Shown here in pieces: positions 9,707-21,286 of a stretch of 64,000 nt of DNA. How positions within the stretch are numbered: the first letter of the stretch is position 1; each line of letters begins with the position of its first letter. This DNA is from Stappia taiwanensis (lineage in GTDB: Bacteria > Pseudomonadota > Alphaproteobacteria > Rhizobiales > Stappiaceae), in NCBI RefSeq assembly GCF_014635285.1, contig NZ_BMCR01000002.1, forward strand, positions 372,001-436,000, read 5' to 3'. Below the pieces are notes generated by a model. That model did no database searches and was not told the DNA's origin. It was given only the letters and a program-made list of their open reading frames with translations. Made by a program: the position numbers and the translations under genes.

Positions 9707-10186
9707 ATGACGACCACGCACGCCCAGAGCGGCAACTTCACGGCGCCGCTTCTGCTCGTCGATGACGATCCGGACGATTTGTGGCTGGTGACGCGCAGCC
9801 TGTGCAAGGCGTGCCCATGGGACCGGCCGCTGACGGTCGCCTGTGCCACAACCGGCTCGGAAGCGCTGCGCTACCTCGATGCGCGCCTGCAATCGGGCAT
9901 CGCCCCACCCGGCCTGATCCTGCTCGACATCAACATGCCCGGCCTGAGCGGGATCGAGACGCTGATCCGGCTGCGCACCCGCCCGGCCCTTTCCGGGGTG
10001 ACCGTGGTGTTCCTGACCACCGCCGACGATCCGGGCTCCCATGGCGAAGCCTTGCGCGCCGGCGCCGATGCAGTGATCGCCAAGCCCGATACCGTTGCCG
10101 CGCTCGACGCCTTCGCCGCCCATGTCTTTCGCACCTGGTTGCGCGAGGATCCCGCACCGCCGCAGCAGATCTCCGCCGCTGGTTGA
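9707..10186 (+). CDS. single-domain response regulator (CheY-like receiver)
   Basis: A 159-residue receiver domain without an output domain. The acidic pocket is VDDDPDD (residues 18-24), the phospho-acceptor is D74 in LLDINMPG, the switch Thr is in LTTADD, and the conserved Lys is K126 in AKP. It resembles receivers that pair with orphan or phytochrome-like histidine kinases (DDxDDxxL start, long helix 1-2 region). No kinase is adjacent, so its partner is unknown. The C-terminal 20 residues are a Pro-rich tail. Confidence 0.9.
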   Translation: MTTTHAQSGNFTAPLLLVDDDPDDLWLVTRSLCKACPWDRPLTVACATTGSEALRYLDARLQSGIAPPGLILLDINMPGLSGIETLIRLRTRPALSGVTVVFLTTADDPGSHGEALRAGADAVIAKPDTVAALDAFAAHVFRTWLREDPAPPQQISAAG

Positions 10187-10217
10187 ACCGTCCCGCCCGA
10201 GATGTCAGAACTCTCCA

Positions 10218-11099
10218 ATGAGCCAAGAAATCGCCTTGTTGGATGTGCCCTCCTGCCAGCTGGGGGAATCGCCGGTCTGGGACCATCGGCTGTCCCGTCT
10301 CTACTGGTGCGACATTACCGGCCAGCGCCTGCACGCGCTGGACTGGGCGGACCGCCGGCACATGAGCTGGCCCATGCCAGATACGATCGGCGCGCTCGGC
10401 CTGACCACCGACACCGACACGCTGGTCATCGCCCTGCGTGACAAGGTCGGGCTGCATCACCTGCCGACCGGGCGCTTCGATCTTCTGACCGATGTGGAGG
10501 CCCACGACCCGCGCACCCGGCTCAACGACGGCAAGGTGGGGCCGGACGGCGCCTTCTGGGTCGGCACCATGGACGACCGCCCCGACCGCCAGCCCATCGC
10601 CTCCCTTTACCGGAGCACGCCGGACGGCGCCTTGACCCGCATGGTGGGGGAGCTGCGCACCTCCAACGGCCTGGCCTGGTCGCCCGATGGCGCGACCCTC
10701 TACCATTCCGACACCCGCCCCGGGTGGATCGACTGCTGGGATTTTGACGTGGCGACCGGCGGCATCTCCAACCGGCGGCGCTTTGCGCAAGTTGTCAATG
10801 ACGCAGGACGCCCGGACGGGGCCGCCATGGATGCGGAGGGCTGCTACTGGTCGGCGGGGGTCTCGGCCGGCTGCCTCAACCGCTTCGCGCCGGACGGCAA
10901 GGTGATCCAGACGATCCCGCTGCCACTGCCCCGGCCAACGATGCCGTGCTTCTGCGGGCCAGACCTCGATGAGCTGGTGATCACCAGCCTGCGGCCGGAA
11001 ACGGATGCGGCTCTGCTCAGCGCCTATCCCAACTCCGGCGGCCTGATGGTGCTCACCCCGTCGGTGAAGGGCCTGGCGTCACACCTGTTCCGTATCTGA
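10218..11099 (+). CDS. SMP-30/gluconolactonase-family lactonase
   Basis: A 293-residue six-bladed propeller enzyme that hydrolyses sugar lactones with one divalent metal. Visible metal and active-site motifs are LGESPVWD (ligand Glu), [29 protein letters not shown] (ligand Asn) and [14 protein letters not shown] (ligand Asp). Family members act on glucono-, arabino- or similar lactones. It might help cover the lactonase step missing from the zwf-edd cluster, but members usually prefer unphosphorylated lactones. Its 3' end overlaps the convergent trhO gene by 21 bp. Confidence 0.85.
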   Translation: MSQEIALLDVPSCQLGESPVWDHRLSRLYWCDITGQRLHALDWADRRHMSWPMPDTIGALGLTTDTDTLVIALRDKVGLHHLPTGRFDLLTDVEAHDPRTRLNDGKVGPDGAFWVGTMDDRPDRQPIASLYRSTPDGALTRMVGELRTSNGLAWSPDGATLYHSDTRPGWIDCWDFDVATGGISNRRRFAQVVNDAGRPDGAAMDAEGCYWSAGVSAGCLNRFAPDGKVIQTIPLPLPRPTMPCFCGPDLDELVITSLRPETDAALLSAYPNSGGLMVLTPSVKGLASHLFRI

Positions 11100-11885
11100 C
11101 CGGGGCGTTTCGGCGATCACCTCGGCGGGCAGCACCGCATGGGCTTCCGCCGGCGCCTCCCGGCCCCAGGTCGGCGCCAGATCGTGATCGACGGCGATCC
11201 GTTCATCGAAGACGAAGCAATCGCCGCGCCAGAGGCTTTCCTCGCGCGGCACCTTCTCCAGATAGTTCAGGATGCCGCCTTCAAGGTGGTAGACCTCGCC
11301 AAAGCCTTCCTCCAGCAGCAGCGCGCTGGCCTTCTCGCAGCGGATACCGCCGGTGCAGAATATCGCCACCTTCGGCTTGTTGGCAACCTGCCGGGCGCTG
11401 CGCACCCACTCGGGGAAGCTGCGGAACGAGCGGGTTTCGGGCGAAACCGCCCCCTCGAAGGTTCCGAACGCCACCTCATAGTCGTTGCGCGTGTCGATCA
11501 GCACCACATCCGGATCGGCGATCAGCGCGTTCCAGTCGGACGGCGGCACATAGGTGCCGACGACCCGGCGCGGGTCGATCCCCTCCACTCCGAGGCTGAC
11601 GATTTCCCGCTTCAGCCGCACCTTCATCCGCCGGAAGGGCATCCGCTCCGCATGGGAGGCCTTTTCGGTCAGCTCCGCCAGGCGTGGGTCGGACCGCAGA
11701 TGCGCCAGCACCGCGGCGATGCCCGCCTCCGGCCCGGCGATGGTGCCATTGACGCCCTCCGTGGCCAGCAGGATCGAGCCGCGCACCCCTTCCGCCCGGC
11801 ACAGATCGAGGAGCGGTGCGCGCAAGCCCTCGTGATCTTCCAGCGGCGTGAAGTGATAGAAGGCGGAAATGCGAACGTCGGACAT
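11079..11885 (-). CDS. trhO: tRNA uridine(34) hydroxylase, rhodanese type
   Basis: A 268-residue YceA/UPF0176 protein, shown in other bacteria to hydroxylate U34 of certain tRNAs. An N-terminal ferredoxin-like part ([21 protein letters not shown]) is followed by a rhodanese domain. The active-site loop there is [11 protein letters not shown] and the preceding segment is [15 protein letters not shown]. The length is slightly short compared with enterobacterial members. It is convergent with the lactonase gene, with overlapping 3' ends. Confidence 0.92.
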   Translation of the reverse strand: MSDVRISAFYHFTPLEDHEGLRAPLLDLCRAEGVRGSILLATEGVNGTIAGPEAGIAAVLAHLRSDPRLAELTEKASHAERMPFRRMKVRLKREIVSLGVEGIDPRRVVGTYVPPSDWNALIADPDVVLIDTRNDYEVAFGTFEGAVSPETRSFRSFPEWVRSARQVANKPKVAIFCTGGIRCEKASALLLEEGFGEVYHLEGGILNYLEKVPREESLWRGDCFVFDERIAVDHDLAPTWGREAPAEAHAVLPAEVIAETPRSDTEQV

Positions 11886-12136
11886 TCAGGGCACCCGGGG
11901 CAAGAAAGCGGCCGCGATGTTTGGCCGGTCCGGCGGTTCTATACCGAAGCGCCCCCGTGTTCAAACCGCGCGTGGGTGAACGTTCCCGGCCTTTTGAAAA
12001 TCATGTCCATTCCCCCGGTCCGGTTCATCGCCGGTGCTGGTCACGGACCGAAGGTCGTGCCACAGTCGGGCCCAATCCGGTCTGGCATCCAGGGCGGACC
12101 GCAGGATATCAATGGAACAGCAAGGGACGCTCGCCA

Positions 12137-13048
12137 ATGGCCCGCCGCTACGCCGTACTGGACGTTTTCACAAATCAGCCCCTCGCCGGAAATCCGCTGG
12201 CGGTGGTGCTAGATGGCGACGGCCTGTCGGATCAGCGCATGCAGGCGATTGCGCGGGAATTCAACCTGTCCGAAACCGTGTTCGTGCTGCCGGCGGACAA
12301 TCCCGCCCATTCGGCGCGCCTTCGCATCTTCACCCCCGCCCGGGAGCTGCCCTTCGCCGGCCACCCGACCATCGGCACCGCCATTCTGCTGGCCAAGGAG
12401 CGGTTCGGCGAGACCGACGCGGACCAGAACGCGATGGTGGTTCTGGAAGAAACCATCGGCAACATCCGCTGCGGCGTGGTGCTGAAGAACGGCGCCGCCG
12501 GCTTTGCCGAATTCGACGTGCCGCGCCTGGCCCGCGCCGCGCCGCCACTCGCCGACAAGGAGATCGTCGCCGCCGCCCTCGGGCTGGAGCCGAGCGAGGT
12601 CGGGTTCGAAAACCACCGCCCCTCCTCTTTCGAGGCGGGCCTGCCCTTCGCCTTTGTCCCGGTTGCCAATCTCGACGCTCTGCGCCGGGCCCGGCCCATG
12701 CTCACCCATTGGGACGAGGCCTTCGGCCGGCATGACCACAATGACGCCTATGTCTATTGCCGCCAGACGACGGCCAATGACAGCACCTTCTCCGCCCGCA
12801 TGTTCGCCCCCGACATGGGCATTGCCGAGGACCCGGCCACGGGCTCCGCCGCCGCCGCCTTCGCCGGCGTGGTGCAGCATTTCGACCAGTTGCCCGACGG
12901 CACCCATTTCCTGCGGATCGAACAGGGTTTCGACATGGGCCGCCCGTCACTGATCGACCTGGAAATCGACATCGCCAACACAGCTTTGAAGGCGGTGCGG
13001 ATCGGCGGCCAGGCGGTGGTGATGGCCCGCGGCGAGATCTACGCCTGA
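12137..13048 (+). CDS. PhzF family isomerase-like protein
   Basis: A 303-residue member of the PhzF/diaminopimelate-epimerase-like fold. The N-terminal motif is DVFTNQPLAGNPLAVV, and EFNLSETVFV carries the catalytic Glu position. ELPFAGHPTIGTA and EDPATGSAAAAFAG are the two substrate-binding loops. Phenazine PhzF isomerises dihydro-3-hydroxyanthranilate, but most genomic PhzF proteins have unknown substrates, and no phenazine genes are present here. The ATG at 12137 is chosen for its AAGGGAC site and homologous N-terminus. Confidence 0.88.
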   Translation: MARRYAVLDVFTNQPLAGNPLAVVLDGDGLSDQRMQAIAREFNLSETVFVLPADNPAHSARLRIFTPARELPFAGHPTIGTAILLAKERFGETDADQNAMVVLEETIGNIRCGVVLKNGAAGFAEFDVPRLARAAPPLADKEIVAAALGLEPSEVGFENHRPSSFEAGLPFAFVPVANLDALRRARPMLTHWDEAFGRHDHNDAYVYCRQTTANDSTFSARMFAPDMGIAEDPATGSAAAAFAGVVQHFDQLPDGTHFLRIEQGFDMGRPSLIDLEIDIANTALKAVRIGGQAVVMARGEIYA

Positions 13049-13120
13049 GGCAGCGTCAGCCGAACCGGGGGGGCGACAACGCGTCTCCACATCGAACGCG
13101 GATGCTCAAGGCTCCCCGAT

Positions 13121-13259
13121 CCCGGGTCGCGGGCCTTCGGCCCTTGCCCGGGAGGACGCCGAGGAGCTACCGAAGCGCGCCCTCTCAGGCTGAAACCTCC
13201 ATCCCCAACATCACGGTCTTCTCGCGCTACCCCGGGCAAGCGTCAGCGCGACCCGGGGT
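13121..13259. repeat. GC-rich palindromic elements in the PhzF-downstream gap
   Basis: The 259-bp gap after the PhzF gene carries two palindromic units. The first (13121-13152) nests a GGGC-CTTCG-GCCC hairpin between two CCCGGG boxes. The second (13229-13259) pairs ACCCCGGG with CCCGGGGT. They look like dispersed intergenic palindromes and may also end transcription from both sides. Nothing else is recognisable in this gap. Confidence 0.4.
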
Positions 13260-13307
13260 CGGAGAGGCATCAAAGCTGCCTTTTTCCAAGAATGGACTGG
13301 CGAACGC

Positions 13308-15020
13308 TCAGCCGCTGAAAAAGCTTACAAGCCAATCAAACAATTTTGAAAAGTGTTCTCCGAGCGTCTTCGCCGATCCGGGATTGCTGATGGCATTCGT
13401 GGCAACCCCATAGGTTATAATCTTGGAGCTTTGGCCAAGAAAGCCCCCAAGCCCTCTCAGCCAACGGGTCAAACGCCGCTGACGCACAGATTCCGAAGCC
13501 TCGCTGGTATCTGGACTTGCAAGGGCCTCGCGCGCTTTATCTGTGTAGTGCTCCAGTGTTTGTTGCGCGGAAGGCGCAAGCACCCTCCCGCCATCGGCAC
13601 GGATCGCACCTTCCACCTGCGACAGGATCTCGCCGACGGCACACGGCGTCGCCTTTTCGGGATCAAGCTCCAGCGGCGGTTTCTCATTTGCTGCGGGTGC
13701 CGGCTCGGGCTGCTGCGGTTGCAAGAGCAGGCGCAGCTCTTCGGTGCGCCTGACCAGCCGCTCCACATCCTCGCGGGTGGCACCGGGCCAGGCCAGATCC
13801 TCAAGCAACCGCGTATGATCTCGCAGACACGCCGCCGCATCGTCCAGCACATACCAGACCGGGGGCGACTGGCTGGCGGCTTGCGAGAAGTGACCAATAT
13901 CGCGAGCCAGATAGGGCCCAAGATTGTGCGGCATCTCACCAAGCATCGCCGCGACCTTGTCGGCGGTTAGTCTCAGACCCAGAAGCCGTGCCTGAAGATC
14001 TTCAGGGTGGTCAAGCGGAGGTTTGGCGTCCGGCGGACTGTCGCGCGCGGCGATCCTGCCGTCCTTCATGACGGCAGACACCGGCGCCTCATCCTGTAGG
14101 CGCTGTTTCACCACCTCGTGCCAGTTGGGCTCTTGCCCGCTTTCGGACAGGCCTGAGCCCTGCAGGTTGCCCGTCTCCGCCTTTGAGTCCTCCGCCCCCT
14201 CGGCCTGGAGGTCCGCCCTGATCCGCTTCAACTCGGCATTGACCGCCTTCGCGCCTTGTTTCCAAAGCCCGTCCGGCAACATGATCCGTGCACGATCCAG
14301 TTTGGCCTCTGGCGGACGACCGGCAAGCCGATCCTCGTACCAATCGGTCCAGATGTCCCAGTCCTCGTTCCGCGAAAGCAAATGCGCCTTGAGGCTCTGC
14401 CAGTCGGCGGCCAGATCACCGGGCATGCCATCCGGCCACAGCGGCATGATATAGAGCCGAGACGCAGATAGCCCCGTAGTCAGCCGCGCCCTGTCCCGGG
14501 AAAGCGCTCTGGCGATAGCGGAGTAGGCAGCAGCAGCGTTGGAAGCGGCGGCGGCGCTCTTATAGATGGCGGTCTTGTCGGCAGAGGCGAAGGCGGCTCC
14601 GGTGAAAGAAGCTCCAGCGAAGAAAGTTTTGCCAGCGGCAGTTCTGAAAAAGCTTGCTCTAGCAACTGCGAGGTAGGCGCACACTCTATCAACAACGGCC
14701 ACGCCTTTTTTGTCCGCACAGGCGGGCGCTGCGCGCGCAAAAGCGTAGAGGGCGCGGTCGGCGGCCGCTCCTAATGCCTTCTGGTCACCGAAAACACCAA
14801 ACGACCAAGCGACGTTGACAGCACGAAACAAGGGTAAGACGAAGGTGTCCCCCGACCTCATTCTCCAATCAAGATTTCGCGTAAGGAACAGCAGCGCCCG
14901 CAGCGCCGAGCGCGCAGCAAGGACGACAGACACCTCTACCGGTTGCGTTCGCAACCAAGCCTCAAACTCTTTCTTGTCGAAGCCTTCGGCGACGCCGTTT
15001 GTTTCACCCATCCCATCCAT
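13308..15020 (-). CDS. uncharacterised protein, 570 residues
   Basis: I cannot assign a function. The N-terminal third is helical and rich in Ala and aromatic residues (VEVSVVLAARSALRAL, then Ala-rich stretches such as SAAAASNAAAAYSAIARALS). Residues 195-270 look like a compact domain with RLYIMPLWPDGMP, ADWQSLKAHLLSRNEDWDIW and TDWYEDRLAGRP. I have the impression that this Trp-rich WYEDRLAG module recurs in other hypothetical proteins. The middle is charged. The C-terminus ends in a hydrophobic or amphipathic segment (WLRGLGGFLGQSSK, FDWLVSFFSG). The 5' third has more A/T and rarer codons than its neighbours, suggesting transfer. A second ATG at 15011 is an equally good start. It is flanked by palindromic repeats and a TetR gene. 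Confidence 0.75.
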   Translation of the reverse strand: MDGMGETNGVAEGFDKKEFEAWLRTQPVEVSVVLAARSALRALLFLTRNLDWRMRSGDTFVLPLFRAVNVAWSFGVFGDQKALGAAADRALYAFARAAPACADKKGVAVVDRVCAYLAVARASFFRTAAGKTFFAGASFTGAAFASADKTAIYKSAAAASNAAAAYSAIARALSRDRARLTTGLSASRLYIMPLWPDGMPGDLAADWQSLKAHLLSRNEDWDIWTDWYEDRLAGRPPEAKLDRARIMLPDGLWKQGAKAVNAELKRIRADLQAEGAEDSKAETGNLQGSGLSESGQEPNWHEVVKQRLQDEAPVSAVMKDGRIAARDSPPDAKPPLDHPEDLQARLLGLRLTADKVAAMLGEMPHNLGPYLARDIGHFSQAASQSPPVWYVLDDAAACLRDHTRLLEDLAWPGATREDVERLVRRTEELRLLLQPQQPEPAPAANEKPPLELDPEKATPCAVGEILSQVEGAIRADGGRVLAPSAQQTLEHYTDKAREALASPDTSEASESVRQRRLTRWLRGLGGFLGQSSKIITYGVATNAISNPGSAKTLGEHFSKLFDWLVSFFSG

Positions 15021-15183
15021 ATCGACAGTCTCACCGGGCCACCAACACAGCGCAACCGCTATGCAGCGTTTATCCCCCTCTGCAATCGCCGCCGGCTCGA
15101 TCCGCGCGTCCTGAACAGCATGTTCCCTCCCCTCACCCCTTGCCGCTTGACGGCGGCGGCGTTCCGGGTCATGGTGCAGCCGA

Positions 15184-15198
15184 ACCGTACGGTACGGT
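15184..15198. promoter_or_regulatory. candidate TetR autoregulatory operator
   Basis: ACCGTACGGTACGGT is a perfect 15-bp palindrome about a central G, 57 bp before the TetR-family ATG. TetR repressors typically bind such palindromes in their own promoters. Confidence 0.6.
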
Positions 15199-15254
15199 AC
15201 ACATCAGACACCCCATCGCACTCTCCACCGACGCGAAGAGCCCCGCCGCTTTCC

Positions 15255-17237
<1,983 letters not shown>

Positions 17238-17286
17238 CTCCTGTCGACAAGAAGCGTGTCGAAGCGCTAGAGCTATCCAAACAAGG

Positions 17287-17316
17287 AAGCGGCCCGCCCC
17301 CGGCGGGCCGCTTTCG
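17287..17316 (+). terminator. Rho-independent terminator after ilvC
   Basis: AAGCGGCCCGCC pairs with GGCGGGCCGCTT around a CCC loop, followed by TCGTT. It lies downstream of the repeat array and 24 bp before folA. Confidence 0.8.
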
Positions 17317-17339
17317 TTGAACGACAGGAAGGACAGGCC

Positions 17340-17894
17340 ATGCCCGACAAGCCGAGCGATGCAGCCACCGAGACGACGCAGCCCGAACTGGTTCTGGTCG
17401 CGGCGGTTGGCGAAAACGGCGTCATTGGTGTCGACGGCGCCATGCCCTGGCATCTGTCCAGCGACCTGAAACGGTTCAAGCGGATCACCCTCGGCTGCCC
17501 GGTGGTGATGGGCCGCAAGACCTTCCAGTCGATCGGACGGCCGCTGCCCGGCCGCGAGAACATCGTCGTCAGCCGCGATGGCGACTGGGCCCGCGACATC
17601 GCCGGGATCACCCTGGTCTCATCGCTGGAAGACGGGCTCGCCGCCGCGACCGACAGCGCCCGGCGCGCCGGTGCCAGCGCGGTGATGGTGATCGGCGGCG
17701 GCCAGATCTACGCCGCCACCATCGACCAAGCCGACCGGCTGGAAATCACCCGGGTGCATGTCAGCCCTAAGGGCGACACCCGCTTTCCCGACATCGACCC
17801 GGCCCGGTGGGTCGAGGTGGCGCGGGAGACACCCGATCCCGGCCCGAAGGACAGCGCGGCCATGACCTTCCTCACCTATCGCCGGGTTGGCTGA
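17340..17894 (+). CDS. folA: dihydrofolate reductase
   Basis: Reduces dihydrofolate to tetrahydrofolate with NADPH, regenerating the cofactor consumed by thymidylate synthase. A 15-residue polar N-terminal extension precedes the family start LVLVAAVGENGVIG. The Met20-loop region is VDGAMPWHLSSDLKRFK with the catalytic acidic residue. PVVMGRKTFQSIGRPLPGR is the NADPH phosphate site and VIGGGQIYA the second nucleotide loop. The length is 184. thyA lies 20 kb away rather than next door. Confidence 0.96.
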   Translation: MPDKPSDAATETTQPELVLVAAVGENGVIGVDGAMPWHLSSDLKRFKRITLGCPVVMGRKTFQSIGRPLPGRENIVVSRDGDWARDIAGITLVSSLEDGLAAATDSARRAGASAVMVIGGGQIYAATIDQADRLEITRVHVSPKGDTRFPDIDPARWVEVARETPDPGPKDSAAMTFLTYRRVG

Positions 17895-18042
17895 ACCACC
17901 GGGCGAGCCCACCCGCGTCGCCTTCACGCCTGTTTGCGTCGCCTTGGGCCTTTCGCACCGCATCCCGATTTCCTAGAATCACCCCAACGGCGGCGCGCAT
18001 CATCGCGCCCCGCCCGCTTTTTCACGAGAAGGAACGCTGTTC

Positions 18043-19155
<1,113 letters not shown>

Positions 19156-19174
19156 TCCAGACGGCTTGACGATT

Positions 19175-19206
19175 GCCCCTGCCGCCTGCTTCCGGGCGGC
19201 GGGGGC
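19175..19206 (+). terminator. strong hairpin between adhC and the XRE gene
   Basis: GCCCC and GCCGCC pair with GGCGGC and GGGGC across a 7-nt loop, with one bulge and no U tract. It could be a partial terminator, lowering expression of the genes behind adhC, or could protect the mRNA end. Confidence 0.45.
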
Positions 19207-19245
19207 GCACAGTCCCACACAACCGCCGACCGAGGAGCAGCATCC

Positions 19246-19668
19246 ATGAGCAGCACCATCAGCGAACCGGAAACGATCTGGTCGGAAACGCGGGACAGGG
19301 ACAGCATCGGCGGGCGCATCCGCCGTGCGCGCGAGGCGGTCGGCCTGTCCGGCGCCCAGCTTGCCCGCCGGCTCGGCGTGAAGAGCGCCACCGTCAACGC
19401 CTGGGAAACCGGCCGCTCGGAGCCCCGCGCCAACCGGTTGACCATGCTCGCCGGTTTCCTTGCCGTCAGCCCCACATGGCTGCTCTACGGCCTTGGCGAC
19501 AAACCCGCCGATGAAACCCTTTCCAGCGAATTGTCGCTGATCGCCGCCAGCCTGAAGGCCTTGCGCGAGACCCACGACCGCACCGGCGAGACCATCGAAC
19601 GGCTGGAAGCGCAGATCGCCCGGCTCGCCGATCAGGCCCGCGCCGGCGACGCGGGCGACACCGCGTGA
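19246..19668 (+). CDS. XRE family helix-turn-helix regulator
   Basis: A 140-residue protein. The helix-turn-helix is at residues 25-80 (IRRAREAVGLSGAQLARRLG, SATVNAWETGRSEPRANRL). SPTWLLYGLGDKP ends the domain. The C-terminal 45 residues form a probable coiled coil (TIERLEAQIARLADQ). Its position between adhC and fghA suggests control of formaldehyde detoxification, but no ligand domain is evident. Its TGA overlaps the GTG start of the next gene. Confidence 0.88.
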   Translation: MSSTISEPETIWSETRDRDSIGGRIRRAREAVGLSGAQLARRLGVKSATVNAWETGRSEPRANRLTMLAGFLAVSPTWLLYGLGDKPADETLSSELSLIAASLKALRETHDRTGETIERLEAQIARLADQARAGDAGDTA

Positions 19669-20183
19669 CCGTCGCCGCAGTACCGCACGACACCGCTCCC
19701 GGCCAGCCCGCTGCGCTGACCGCCCATTGGGCCGGCCTCGACGACATGACGCCGGCGACGCTGCACGCCCTGTTCATGCTGCGGGTCTCGGTTTTCGTGG
19801 TGGAGCAGGCCTGCGCCTATCAGGAAATCGACGCGGCCGACGCCATCGCCGAGCATCTGGTGTTGCGGGCGGCAGACGAAGAGCAAGGCGGGGCGATTGC
19901 CGGCTGCCTGCGGCTGTTGCCGCCGGAGGGCGACGGACCGGACACGCCTGTGCGCATCGGCAGGATCGTGGTCGCCCCCGCCTGGCGCGGCGCGCGCCTC
20001 GGCGACCGGCTGATGCTGGAGGCCATCGACCGGGCCGGACAACGCTACCCCGGCCACCCGCTGATGCTCTCCGCACAGGCGCATCTGCAACGCTTTTACG
20101 CGCGGCATGGTTTCTTACCGGTGTCCCCGGTATATGACGAGGATGGCATCGCGCATGTGGACATGCGCCGCGCTGCCGCCTGA
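19665..20183 (+). CDS. GNAT family N-acetyltransferase (ElaA-like)
   Basis: A 172-residue acetyl-CoA-dependent acyltransferase. The ElaA-type start LHALFMLRVSVFVVEQACAY is followed by the acetyl-CoA motif IGRIVVAPAWRGARLGDRLM and a C-terminal AHLQRFYARHGFLPVSP strand. The substrate is unknown. It starts with GTG inside the XRE stop codon (GTGA), so it is translationally coupled. It is followed 25 bp later by fghA. Confidence 0.85.
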   Translation: MTVAAVPHDTAPGQPAALTAHWAGLDDMTPATLHALFMLRVSVFVVEQACAYQEIDAADAIAEHLVLRAADEEQGGAIAGCLRLLPPEGDGPDTPVRIGRIVVAPAWRGARLGDRLMLEAIDRAGQRYPGHPLMLSAQAHLQRFYARHGFLPVSPVYDEDGIAHVDMRRAAA

Positions 20184-20208
20184 CGTTCGACCGGAGTAAG
20201 CCGACACC

Positions 20209-21051
20209 ATGACCCTTGACCTGATTTCCAGCGCCCGCGCCTTTGGCGGCGAACAGCGCGTCTACCGCCACGCCTCAAGCGCCACCGGAACGCCGATGGA
20301 GTTCTCCGCCTTCCTGCCCGGCCAGGCACTGCGCGGCGAGGCCTGCCCGACGCTGGTCTATCTCTCCGGCCTCACCTGCACCTGGGAAAACGTCACCACC
20401 AAGGGCGGCTATCAGCGCATGGCCGCCGACTGCGGCCTGATCGTCATCGCCCCGGACACCAGCCCGCGCGGCGAGGGCGTCGCCGACGATGCGGCCTATG
20501 ATCTGGGCCAGGGCGCAGGCTTTTACCTCGATGCCACGGAAAAGCCCTGGGCACCGCATTTCCGCATGGAAAGCTACATCGCCGAGGAACTGCCCTCCCT
20601 GCTCCTCGACACCCTGCCGGTCTGGGACACGGCCATCGGCATCACCGGTCATTCCATGGGCGGGCACGGCGCCCTCACCCTGGCGATGAAGCATCCGGAG
20701 CTGTTCCGCACCGTCTCCGCCTTCGCCCCGATCGTCAATCCGAGCACCTGCCCCTGGGGCGAAAAGGCGCTGAGTGCCTACCTGGGCACCGACCGCGCCG
20801 CCTGGCGGCATCACGACGCCTGCGCGCTGGTGGAAAGCCGCGGCTGGCAGGGCGACATCCTGATCGATCAGGGAAGCGCGGACGGTTTCCTTGACGAACA
20901 GCTCCGCCCCTGGGCCTTCGATGAAGCGTGCCGCAAGGCCGGCGTGCCGCTGACCCTGCGCATGCAGGGCGGCTACGACCATTCCTACTATTTCGTCTCG
21001 ACCTTCCTGGCCGACCATCTGGAATGGCACGCGGAACGCCTCACCGGCTGA
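20209..21051 (+). CDS. fghA: S-formylglutathione hydrolase
   Basis: Hydrolyses S-formylglutathione to formate and glutathione, the step after AdhC. It is an esterase-D-type alpha/beta hydrolase of 280 residues. The nucleophile is S149 in GHSMGGHG, the acid is D225 in GSADGFL, and the His is H258 in GYDHSYYF. The substrate-binding YLSGLTCTWEN segment is conserved. The ribosome site is GGAGTAAG. Its operon position confirms the formaldehyde role. Confidence 0.95.
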   Translation: MTLDLISSARAFGGEQRVYRHASSATGTPMEFSAFLPGQALRGEACPTLVYLSGLTCTWENVTTKGGYQRMAADCGLIVIAPDTSPRGEGVADDAAYDLGQGAGFYLDATEKPWAPHFRMESYIAEELPSLLLDTLPVWDTAIGITGHSMGGHGALTLAMKHPELFRTVSAFAPIVNPSTCPWGEKALSAYLGTDRAAWRHHDACALVESRGWQGDILIDQGSADGFLDEQLRPWAFDEACRKAGVPLTLRMQGGYDHSYYFVSTFLADHLEWHAERLTG

Positions 21052-21177
21052 CGAGGGCATGACCGACGGCGGCGCGAGAGCGGCAAATCACCGCCTGGCG
21101 CCGTTTTCTCGCCGCAAACCGCCGCTGCCGCATTGAAATGCCCCGGTCGAGACGCCACCTTGCGTCGACAGGTTTCA

Positions 21178-21206
21178 TTGAAAGCACAGGCTATTGTTCC
21201 TATAAC
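21178..21206 (+). promoter_or_regulatory. sigma-70-type promoter for hflKC
   Basis: TTGAAA (21178-21183) and TATAAC (21201-21206) are separated by exactly 17 bp. They lie 81 bp before the hflK start in the 235-bp gap after fghA. The rest of that gap shows nothing I recognise. Confidence 0.7.
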
Positions 21207-21286
21207 CCGACGAAGCCTGTGTTGGCGTGGTAGATACAACTGGCTGGCCTCCCGGTGGCCGGAGATTCACGAAGAAGGATGTGTTG

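Noticed and set aside
12137-13048. Phenazine biosynthesis locus
   Set aside because: Only a PhzF-like gene is present; no other phz gene is nearby.
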